Origin: Nitrospina sp.
Lineage (GTDB): Bacteria > Nitrospinota > Nitrospinia > Nitrospinales > Nitrospinaceae
Reading direction: 5' to 3'
NCBI GenBank assembly: GCA_020430445.1
Contig: JAGQJZ010000005.1
Location: 1-60,015, forward strand
Length of the DNA stretch: 60,015 bases
Part shown: one piece after another, positions 53,797-60,015 of the stretch
How the letters are laid out: each line of letters opens with the position of its first letter
How positions within the stretch are numbered: the first letter of the stretch is position 1
Translations under genes and position numbers: made by a program
Notes under the pieces: generated by a model
Databases searched by the model: none
What the model saw: the letters and a program-made list of their open reading frames with translations, nothing else
Told to the model about the DNA's origin: nothing

Positions 53797-53805
53797 TGCT
53801 ATAAT
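53797..53805 (+). promoter_or_regulatory. Candidate extended -10 promoter in the hisI leader
   Basis: TGCTATAAT is a TG-n-TATAAT extended -10, with no good -35. It would give hisI a leader of about 150 nt that can form small stems (GGCCT/AGGCC near 53833, CTCT/AGAG near 53859). Confidence 0.35.
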
Positions 53806-53902
53806 GCGGGACATTCCCAGCAGGACCCGGTCACCGAATGGCCTGATGGGCGTTAAGGCCTCTAAATATAGAGAGTTTGAACGTTTCAAGGCTATTATAT
53901 TG

Positions 53903-53931
53903 TTGACAGAAAATCAATCTTAAACTAAATT
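53903..53931 (+). promoter_or_regulatory. Candidate promoter closer to hisI
   Basis: A consensus TTGACA (53903-53908) with a 17-nt spacer and a weaker TAAATT (53926-53931), 25 nt before ATG 53956. Confidence 0.4.
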
Positions 53932-53955
53932 CCGCAGTTTTACCGGGGAGAAATC

Positions 53956-54327
53956 ATGGAGCTCGATTTTGACAAAATGGGGGGGCTTGTGCCCGCCATC
54001 ATTCAGGATTATGAGACAGGTCAGGTCCTCATGCTGGCCTACATGAATAAGATCGCCTGGGAGAAGACCCTGGAAACGGGCCGGGCCTGGTTTTACAGCC
54101 GCTCCCGCGACAAGCAGTGGATGAAAGGCGAATCCAGCGGGCACGTCCAGATGGTCAAGGAAGTCTATATCGACTGCGACGACGACACGGTGCTTTTGAA
54201 GGTGGAACAGGTGGGCGGCGCGGCCTGTCATAAGGGATACGCCAGCTGCTTCTTCCGCAAGCTGAACGGAGATGTCACCATCGTTGGCGAGCGGCTGTTC
54301 GATCCCGATAAGGTGTATAACAAGTAG
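53956..54327 (+). CDS. hisI: Phosphoribosyl-AMP cyclohydrolase
   Basis: A 123-residue monofunctional HisI, the third step of histidine synthesis. [30 protein letters not shown] and the metal ligands in [14 protein letters not shown] and [12 protein letters not shown] are all present. There is no HisE domain fused behind it. GGGGAG lies just before ATG 53956. It precedes hisG by 91 nt; other his genes are not in the window. Confidence 0.96.
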   Translation: MELDFDKMGGLVPAIIQDYETGQVLMLAYMNKIAWEKTLETGRAWFYSRSRDKQWMKGESSGHVQMVKEVYIDCDDDTVLLKVEQVGGAACHKGYASCFFRKLNGDVTIVGERLFDPDKVYNK

Positions 54328-54418
54328 ATTTTTTTCAGAGGGGTGGACCGCATGGCCCGTCCCGGAAAATTTTCTGTTTAACTTCATTTAAAACCCCAAA
54401 TTCAAGGCGCGATTACCA

Positions 54419-55297
54419 ATGAGCGGAAACGTACTCAAACTGGGCATTCCCAAAGGCAGCCTGCAGGAGGCCACTGCCGCCCTGTTCGGCAAGGCGGGTT
54501 ACGATATCAAGATCAGCAGCCGGTCCTATTTTCCCACCATCGACGACGACGAAATCGAATGCATGCTGATCCGGGCTCAGGAAATGGCGCGTTATGTCGC
54601 CGACGGCCTGCTCGACGCGGGCCTCACGGGCAAGGACTGGGTGCAGGAAAACCGGGTGGAGGTGGTCGAGATCGCCGATCTGGTCTACTCCAAGGCTTCG
54701 TCCAAGCCGGTGCGGTGGGTGCTGGCGGTGCCGAATGACTCTCCGATCCAGACGGTGAAGGACCTGGAAGGCAAGCGCATTGCCACCGAAGCGGTCAACA
54801 TGACCATCGACTACCTGAAGAAACACGGCGTCACCGCGCAGGTGGAGTTTTCCTGGGGCGCGACGGAAGTGAAGCCGCCGAAACTGGCCGACGCCATCGT
54901 CGAGGTCACGGAAACGGGAAGCTCGCTCCGCGCCAACAATCTGCGCATTGTCGAAACGCTCATGGAGTCGAACACCAAGTTCATCATGAACAAGGAAGCC
55001 TACGAGGACCCGTGGAAGCGCGACAAGGTGGAACGCCTGGTGATGATGCTCAAGGGCGCGATGAACGCGAACACCAAAGTGGGCCTGTTGATGAACGCTC
55101 CGAAATCCGCCTGCGACGCGATCATTAAAGTCCTGCCGGAAGGAACCAAACCGACGATCGCCGAACTCAGCGACAAGGAATGGGTCGACCTCACGGTCAT
55201 CCTGGAAGAAAAGCTGGTGCGCGACCTCGTACCGGAACTCAAGAAAGCCGGAGCGGAAGATATTGCGGAATTCCCGCTGAACAAGGTGATCCACTAG
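54419..55297 (+). CDS. hisG: ATP phosphoribosyltransferase, long form
   Basis: 292 residues, first step of histidine synthesis. [12 protein letters not shown] (near 7-18), the [13 protein letters not shown] motif and the phosphate-binding [14 protein letters not shown] (near 162-175) are present. About 75 residues follow the catalytic core as the regulatory ACT-like domain of the long HisG form ([17 protein letters not shown] region), so no HisZ partner is needed and histidine feedback is expected. Confidence 0.96.
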   Translation: MSGNVLKLGIPKGSLQEATAALFGKAGYDIKISSRSYFPTIDDDEIECMLIRAQEMARYVADGLLDAGLTGKDWVQENRVEVVEIADLVYSKASSKPVRWVLAVPNDSPIQTVKDLEGKRIATEAVNMTIDYLKKHGVTAQVEFSWGATEVKPPKLADAIVEVTETGSSLRANNLRIVETLMESNTKFIMNKEAYEDPWKRDKVERLVMMLKGAMNANTKVGLLMNAPKSACDAIIKVLPEGTKPTIAELSDKEWVDLTVILEEKLVRDLVPELKKAGAEDIAEFPLNKVIH

Positions 55298-55306
55298 AAG
55301 ATGCAG

Positions 55307-55345
55307 GGCAACCCTCCAGCCTGTTGAGGTTCGGGGAGGGTTGCC
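55307..55345 (+). promoter_or_regulatory. Perfect 11-bp stem just before a start codon
   Basis: GGCAACCCTCC (55307-55317) is fully complementary to GGAGGGTTGCC (55335-55345), with a 17-nt loop. No T-run follows. It ends next to the ribosome site GGAG (55346-55349) of the gene at 55356, so it may control translation or shield the hisG mRNA end. Confidence 0.6.
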
Positions 55346-55355
55346 GGAGTTGACG

Positions 55356-56117
55356 ATGAGCCCGGAAGAAAACGGGAAAGACACCCCGCAAGATCCACCG
55401 AAGGACAATTCCGAACAAGAGACGGAACCGGAAGCAACGGAATCGCAGGACGATTCCACGAAAGAAGACGCCGCGAAACCGGAAGAAGAAGCGGGCGACG
55501 CGCCCCTGGTGAAACAGGAAATCAACGTCGCCCCGACACGTGGAAAATCCCGTGCGCGGGGTTTTGTCGACTTCCTGATCCTGCTCGTGCTGGCCGGGCT
55601 CGGCGGCGGCGAGTACGTTCTCTACCAGAAGCAGAAAGCCGATCGTGAAATGACGGCCATGAAGCTGGCGGGTATCGAACACAAACTGGAAGCCCTTTCC
55701 AGCCGCAAACCCGCCGCGCCCGCGGCCCCCGGCGTTCCCCCCGAAATCCAGAGCACCCTCGAAAACCTTTCGGCGCAGGTCGGAGAATTGAAGGGACAGG
55801 TCGAAGCGGCCCGCAGCCAGGCCGAGGAAACGCGCAGTTGGGCGCAGGGCGAAATGGAAAAACTGCAAAGCGTTCCGCCGCCCGCCGCTCCTGTTGAAGA
55901 GGAGCCGGTCGAGGAAGAACCTCCCGCCGAGGAGAGCCACGCGGAAGAGGCCGAACCCGAAGCCCATGACGCGGACGGTGAGACGCACCCGCAGGAAGAC
56001 TTCATCGCGTTCGTCGAAAACATGTTCCGCATTGTCGGCAATGGAATCAAGGATGGCGTTGTGTTCGTGTGGGATTCGATTTCCGACCTCGCCGGTGGTT
56101 CCGACGAATCCTCCTGA
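55356..56117 (+). CDS. Single-pass membrane protein with acidic tail and coiled coil
   Basis: About 253 residues. A strongly acidic, disordered N-terminus (1-65) is followed by a basic stop and one membrane helix (near 73-92, FVDFLILLVLAGLGGGEYVLY). A coiled coil (near 95-175) and a Glu/Pro-rich linker come next, then a short hydrophobic end (VENMFRIVGNGIKDGVVFVWDSI). I recognise no family. ATG 55356 has GGAG 6 nt before it; the TTG at 55341 would lie inside the hairpin arm. Confidence 0.65.
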   Translation: MSPEENGKDTPQDPPKDNSEQETEPEATESQDDSTKEDAAKPEEEAGDAPLVKQEINVAPTRGKSRARGFVDFLILLVLAGLGGGEYVLYQKQKADREMTAMKLAGIEHKLEALSSRKPAAPAAPGVPPEIQSTLENLSAQVGELKGQVEAARSQAEETRSWAQGEMEKLQSVPPPAAPVEEEPVEEEPPAEESHAEEAEPEAHDADGETHPQEDFIAFVENMFRIVGNGIKDGVVFVWDSISDLAGGSDESS

Positions 56118-56137
56118 TCTTAGCGCAATCCGCAACG

Positions 56138-56180
56138 CGTCATTCTGAATGAAGCGTCGGCCGGGCGAAGCATCCCGCCC
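56138..56180 (-). repeat. Dispersed repeat copy D (diverged)
   Basis: The plus strand has GCGTCATTCTGAATGAAGCG, a loop, then GGGCGAAGCATCCCGCC. The complement keeps GGGATGCTTCG and TTCAGAATGAC, the same ends as copies A-C. It lies between convergent genes. Confidence 0.55.
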
Positions 56181-56291
56181 CGGACTTTCTCCAGTCAGCC
56201 GTCCCTTGCCATAAAAACATCCCTGATGGATTTCGCGAAGTTTTCAACACGGGCCTCGTGCCGGGCGGTTGTCGTGGTGCGGGGTTTTGCT

Positions 56292-56909
56292 TCAGGGTTT
56301 CAAGATCAAATAACCCCCCGTGCCCATCATCAATCCGCCCGTGGCCGTTTTAATGTGCCGTTCGTATGCAAACCCTTTTGAGGCGCGGGCGATGGACTTC
56401 GCCGCAAAGGCATAGAGGGTTTTGACGCCGCCCACGGCCAGCAGGGTGATCCCCAGGATCACCGCGATATCCGCGGCGCTCAGAGCGGGGAGGTCGACGA
56501 AGGCCGGAAACAGACTGGCGTAGAACAGGATGGCTTTGACGTCGCCCAGGGTCAGGGTCAATCCGGAGACAAAACTGGTCACCAGTCCGCCGCTGGAGAC
56601 GATCATTTCCCGTGGCTGGTGCCGGGTTGTGCTGCGGACCAGGCCGATGCCGAACCAGATCAGGTATCCGGCGGCGCTATAGCGGATCAGGGTGAAAAAC
56701 GCGCCCATGATTTCGGAGAGGGCGGTCAAACCCATGATGGCCATGACGACGAAGACCAGATCACCGGCCGCGATGCCAAAGGCCGTGGCGATTCCGTTGC
56801 GGACATTCAGCGTGGCCGAGCGGACCACCACCAGGGCGACACTGGAGCTTGGGATCGCAGCCAGGGCCACCATGATCAGAAACAGTGGGGTCAGGTCGGC
56901 GGTGCTCAT
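56292..56909 (-). CDS. LysE/RhtB-family exporter
   Basis: A 205-residue membrane protein with about six helices. Family features are PSSSVALVVVRSATLNVRNGIATAFGIAAGDLVFVV (near 20-55) and the GDVKAILFYASLFPAFVD segment (near 120-138). It exports amino acids such as lysine, threonine or homoserine lactone-type substrates; which one is unknown. Transcribed away from mtfA across a 346-nt gap. Confidence 0.88.
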   Translation of the reverse strand: MSTADLTPLFLIMVALAAIPSSSVALVVVRSATLNVRNGIATAFGIAAGDLVFVVMAIMGLTALSEIMGAFFTLIRYSAAGYLIWFGIGLVRSTTRHQPREMIVSSGGLVTSFVSGLTLTLGDVKAILFYASLFPAFVDLPALSAADIAVILGITLLAVGGVKTLYAFAAKSIARASKGFAYERHIKTATGGLMMGTGGYLILKP

Positions 56910-57255
56910 GCTTGTTTCGATTCGTGGTGTTTGTTTTGGGCCGCCGCTTGCAAAAGTAGCGGAGGCAATGTGTTGTCCGAACAGTTAAAAACGATTCGAG
57001 TCCAACCTTCCCACTATACCACTTTCACGGTGCCGGAGGGCCGGCATGGGCGCAGCGGAAGCGGCGTTTCCGGGTGCCCTTGTTTTTAATGGAGCAAAAT
57101 CCATTATGATGGATTTATGATCGGAGAGGCGGGGCAAGCTTGCTTTTCGACTTTTTGTGTATTCAGATTGTGTTTTGAACAATACATCAAGCAAAGACGT
57201 ACTCCCTTCGTTTCTTTGCGAGACCCCTTTGAGTCACCTTGTTAAAAAAGGTTGA
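56910..57255. other. Divergent intergenic region with inverted repeat
   Basis: 346 bases between the LysE-family gene and mtfA. AAATCCAT (57097-57104) and ATGGATTT (57109-57116) form a perfect 8-bp inverted repeat with a TATG centre, a possible operator. A GCAAGCTTGC palindrome lies near 57136. No gene is visible. Confidence 0.4.
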
Positions 57256-58053
57256 ATGATGTGGCACTGGTTTCGTGATTACCGGCGAAGAAAAATACTG
57301 GCCACGCCTTTCCCGAGCGAGTGGGAGCGGCACATTCAAGACAACATTCAGTATTACCAGCACCTCGATGATGACGAGAAAAAGAGATTGCAGGACCTCG
57401 TTCAAATCTTCATTGCCGAAAAGGACTGGCTGGGGTGCAACGGCCTCGAACTGACGGATAAGATCCGCGTCATCATCGCGGCGCATGCCTGCATCATGAT
57501 CCTTGCATTGCCCAACGATTATTACCGCAATGTGAATTCCATTTATGTGTACCCCACCACGGTGGTTTCCCCCGAGCGGCCGATAGGGTTTTTTGAAATT
57601 GCCACAGCCCCGGTGCGCGGCCCGATGCCGATTCTGGGGGAAGCCCAGCATCGCGGTCCGGTGCTGCTCGTCTGGGATGCGGTGAAACGGGAGACCCGGC
57701 ATCCGGAACACGGCCACAATGTGGTTTACCACGAATTCGCTCACAAACTGGACATGCTGGATGGCAGTGCGGATGGCACTCCGCCGCTGGCAACTGCCGA
57801 GGAATATCAACGGTGGAGTGAAGTGTGTTCCCGGGAGTATGAGGAACTGTGCGACAAAGTGGACCACGGTGAGCCGACTTTCCTGGACAGCTATGGCTCA
57901 ACGGATGAAACGGAGTTTTTCGCCGTGGCGACCGAATATTTTTTTACCCGGCCCGGAGAGATGAAACACCACCATCCAAACCTGTACCGGGTTTTACAGG
58001 ATTTCTATCGGCAGGATCCGGCACGGAAAGTCCTTGCAAGCCCGCTGCCCTGA
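57256..58053 (+). CDS. mtfA: MtfA-like zinc metallopeptidase (M90 family)
   Basis: 265 residues. The zinc site is HEFAHKLDMLDG (near 157-168; HExxH), and EFFAVATEYFF (near 217) supplies the third Glu ligand. The long N-terminal helical part with WLGCNGLELTDKIRVIIAAHAC is typical of the family. In Escherichia coli MtfA binds the glucose repressor Mlc and has peptidase activity; Mlc or PTS genes are not visible here, so the role may differ. AAGG lies before ATG 57256. Confidence 0.9.
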   Translation: MMWHWFRDYRRRKILATPFPSEWERHIQDNIQYYQHLDDDEKKRLQDLVQIFIAEKDWLGCNGLELTDKIRVIIAAHACIMILALPNDYYRNVNSIYVYPTTVVSPERPIGFFEIATAPVRGPMPILGEAQHRGPVLLVWDAVKRETRHPEHGHNVVYHEFAHKLDMLDGSADGTPPLATAEEYQRWSEVCSREYEELCDKVDHGEPTFLDSYGSTDETEFFAVATEYFFTRPGEMKHHHPNLYRVLQDFYRQDPARKVLASPLP

Positions 58054-58132
58054 GCAAGGTTCTTGCGGGTTCAGTAAGTGAAACAGAAACTTGACCCCGC
58101 AACAACTCCATTACACGCTCTGAAAGGGCAAA

Positions 58133-58160
58133 CCAGGAAGCGGCTGAAGCCGCCTCCTGG
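58133..58160 (-). terminator. Long hairpin between convergent genes
   Basis: CCAGGAAGCGGC (58133-58144) pairs with GCCGCCTCCTGG (58149-58160) around TGAA, 11 of 12 positions complementary. On the minus strand it is followed by TTTGCCCTTTC, only a weak T-run. It probably ends transcription of the YcaC-like gene. Confidence 0.5.
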
Positions 58161-58167
58161 CGGCTCC

Positions 58168-58800
58168 TCATTTTGAATTTCTAGCCGCTTCATAACTTTG
58201 TATCAAACATCGGTAAGCGGGAAGGTGATTGGAGAAGATCGTGGCCAGCCCTTCCACATCGTTGCGCCAGTCGCGATGAAGCTCACAGGCAACGCCAAAC
58301 CAAGTCATCAACTGGGCGCCCGCCGCCTCCATTCGCGACCAGGCGGCATCGCGGGTGGTTTGATTGAAGGTGCCAGAAGCATCGGTTACAACAAAAACTT
58401 CAAACCCTTCTTCCAAAGCAGAAAGGGCAGGGAATGCAACGCAGACTTCCGTTACGATACCGGCAATTAAAAGCTGTTTCTTTCCGATGTCTTTGATAGC
58501 TTTCACAAAGTCTTCATTGTCCCAGGCATTGATCTGGCCCGGGCGTGCAATATAGGGCGCATTGGGGAACAGTTCCTTTAATTCAGGGACCAGTGGTCCA
58601 TTAGGGCCGTCTTCAAAGCTGGTGGTGAGAATGGTTGGCAAATTAAAATATTTTGCACTGTCTGCCAAGGCCAGAACATTGTTCTTAAAATCATCCGGAG
58701 AATAATCCTTTACCAGGTTGGTCAATCCGCTTTGGTGATCGACAAGCAAGACAGCCACATCGTCTTTATCAAGACGGTTATATTTAAAGTCTTTGTTCAT
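58168..58800 (-). CDS. ycaC: Isochorismatase-family hydrolase, YcaC-like
   Basis: 210 residues, matching the Escherichia coli YcaC sequence as I recall it along nearly its whole length. The catalytic triad Asp is in VLLVDHQSGL, Lys in the GKKQLLIAG stretch and Cys in TEVCVAFPALSALEEGF. The natural substrate of YcaC is unknown. ATG 58800 has AGGA about 7 nt before it; ATG 58806 is too close to it. The gene is less GC-rich than its neighbours, and the close match to a gammaproteobacterial protein suggests recent transfer. Confidence 0.92.
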   Translation of the reverse strand: MNKDFKYNRLDKDDVAVLLVDHQSGLTNLVKDYSPDDFKNNVLALADSAKYFNLPTILTTSFEDGPNGPLVPELKELFPNAPYIARPGQINAWDNEDFVKAIKDIGKKQLLIAGIVTEVCVAFPALSALEEGFEVFVVTDASGTFNQTTRDAAWSRMEAAGAQLMTWFGVACELHRDWRNDVEGLATIFSNHLPAYRCLIQSYEAARNSK

Positions 58801-59038
58801 CGTCATTTCCTTTTTTAGATTTGAATAAATACGCCTTATTCAGACTATACGATGAGAGGCAAGAAGGGCGAGTTTAAAAAAGCCACGCCGTACAGGCATC
58901 TGTCGCCGCGCGTGCCTCCTCATCTGTGTTTGCCATGAACGGTCGACAGCCAATGATAGGCTGATTGACGGGTTCATTGTTCATATTATAAGTAAAGGGG
59001 TATGAAGGGGACCCGTCTTTATTTGACTATCACTTTCC

Positions 59039-60015
59039 TTATGGCGACACCCGGCTCAGCCAGTTGTTGAACGTCTGGTAGTTGTTGAGGCCGACGAGAC
59101 GGGCGGCTTCGCTTTTGTTTCCCCCGGCCTCTTCCAGCGCGCGGTTGAGGTAATGCGCCGCGGTTTCGTCCAGCAGTTGTTTCAGTTCGAATCCCTCCCC
59201 CAGTGGACGTTCCATCAGGCTTGCCGAATCCTTTAATCGCAAAGGCAGCAGCGCTTCTTCCACATCCTTTTTTTCAATCGATCCGCCGGTCGACCACAAG
59301 GCAGCGCGCAGCAGCGTGTTGATGAGTTCGCGCACGTTGCCCGGCCAGGTGTGGTGCAGCAGGACGCCGCGCGCCCCGGCGCTCAGGCGTTTGGTCTCGT
59401 AACCGGGTTGTTCCTCCGCCTCCTGGTTGATCTGTTCGAGGAAATGGTCGAGCAGGAGCGTCAGGTCGCCTTCGCGTTCGCGCAAAGGGGGTGCTGTGAG
59501 GATGGCGACGCCGAGGCGGTGAAACAGGTCTTCGCGAAAGCGGCCGTGGGCGACCTCGCCGACGAGGTCGCGGTTGGTGGCGGCGATCACGCGCACGTCC
59601 ACCGGAGTCGGCTGGGTCGCGCCGACGCGGGTCACCTGTTTGTCCTGCAGAACGCGCAGCAACTTCACCTGCGCCGCCAGCGGCAGTTCGCCGATTTCAT
59701 CGAGAAACAGCGTGCCGCCGTTCGCCGCTTCAATGTAGCCCGTTGCGTCCTGCACGGCGCCGGTGAACGATCCCTTGAGATGCCCGAACAGTTCCGACTC
59801 GACCAGTTCCGACGGGATCGCGCCGCAGTTGACGGTGACGAACGGTCCGCCGGGCACCGCGCTGGCCGCGTGGATGGCGCGGGCCAGCAGGTCCTTGCCG
59901 GTTCCCGATTCGCCCAGGATCAGCACGGGGATCTGGCGCGGCGCCACCCGCCGGGCCCGGTTGAGCAGCCTCTGCATGGCGGGACTGCGGTGCACAATGG
60001 CCGCGAACTCCGGCG
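59039..60015 (-). CDS. Sigma-54-dependent transcriptional activator (partial, N-terminus off window)
   Basis: The AAA+ domain and HTH are complete and the N-terminus continues past the right edge (frame open through 60015, reading [13 protein letters not shown]). Walker A GESGTGKD, the sigma-54 contact loop as GSFTGA (usual GAFTGA), Walker [12 protein letters not shown], the R-finger region LFHRL and WPGNVREL are visible. A Fis-type HTH closes the protein ([26 protein letters not shown]). The sensing domain and target genes are outside the window. It is a single gene here. Confidence 0.93.
   Translation of the reverse strand, partial: PEFAAIVHRSPAMQRLLNRARRVAPRQIPVLILGESGTGKDLLARAIHAASAVPGGPFVTVNCGAIPSELVESELFGHLKGSFTGAVQDATGYIEAANGGTLFLDEIGELPLAAQVKLLRVLQDKQVTRVGATQPTPVDVRVIAATNRDLVGEVAHGRFREDLFHRLGVAILTAPPLREREGDLTLLLDHFLEQINQEAEEQPGYETKRLSAGARGVLLHHTWPGNVRELINTLLRAALWSTGGSIEKKDVEEALLPLRLKDSASLMERPLGEGFELKQLLDETAAHYLNRALEEAGGNKSEAARLVGLNNYQTFNNWLSRVSP

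Noticed and set aside
56985..57030. tRNA-like T-arm (GATTCGAGTCC)
   Set aside because: The flanking bases do not form a T-stem and no acceptor or anticodon stem can be drawn.

Overview
The window reads as chromosome from a diderm (Gram-negative-type) bacterium. It has lipoproteins with lipoboxes, an MlaC-type phospholipid carrier, a TatA/TatB-like subunit, O-antigen-style surface glycan genes and a sigma-54 activator. Most of it is GC-rich housekeeping DNA. A Nitrospinota- or deltaproteobacterium-like host fits this general look, but nothing here proves the taxon. No phage, plasmid, transposase or CRISPR array was seen.

Left flank (1-14,200): two tRNA genes (His, Arg); a PLP-dependent class V aminotransferase; a pair of GNA1162/DUF799-like lipoproteins, one carrying a SPOR domain; mlaC followed by a strong terminator; a GHMP sugar kinase; a TPR protein; a leftward operon of pepA, a small membrane protein, two unknown overlapping genes and a half-size GDT1/UPF0016 transporter; and a 1064-residue membrane-anchored helical-repeat protein.

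Centre (14,500-40,800): a large surface-polysaccharide island. Its first part makes sugars: a LegB-like dehydratase, a nucleotidyltransferase, a second SDR enzyme, a radical SAM/SPASM protein and a hexapeptide acyltransferase, then a tightly overlapped NeuB/SpsE-SpsF-SpsG trio and a WbqC protein. The middle holds modification and assembly genes: an AT3-SGNH O-acyltransferase, a PIG-L deacetylase, a methyltransferase, a Wzx flippase, a GT-B-like protein, an AsnB-type amidotransferase next to a WbpG/PseA-like N-acetyl sugar amidotransferase, and a GT4 glycosyltransferase. The last part is strongly AT-rich: a polytopic membrane protein, a membrane-anchored transglutaminase-like protein, an O-antigen-ligase/polymerase-like protein and a Wzz-like protein, followed by a GC-rich second ligase-like protein. 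Base composition steps up and down along the island, as expected of a locus assembled by repeated transfer. Taken together it should make, decorate, flip and polymerise a nonulosonate-like, amidated, acylated glycan. The aminotransferase normally found with such pathways is absent from the window.

Right flank (40,800-60,015): purD; an ABC uptake system that pairs a PotA-type ATPase with an amino-acid-type binding lipoprotein and permease; tRNA-Leu beside a repeat-rich gap; a ribF and LPG-synthase-TM pair; a tatA-like gene; two convergent DUF2231 genes; an RNA-modification cluster (SPOUT methyltransferase, Dus, RluA) with a cyclic-nucleotide-binding protein and YqgE; a leucine-rich repeat protein; hisI and hisG; a coiled-coil membrane protein; a LysE exporter; MtfA; a YcaC-like hydrolase; and, running off the right edge, a sigma-54-dependent regulator. 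A short dispersed repeat (core GATTCTTCG...CTCAGAATGAC) occurs four times in intergenic DNA on both flanks and was not seen inside the glycan island.
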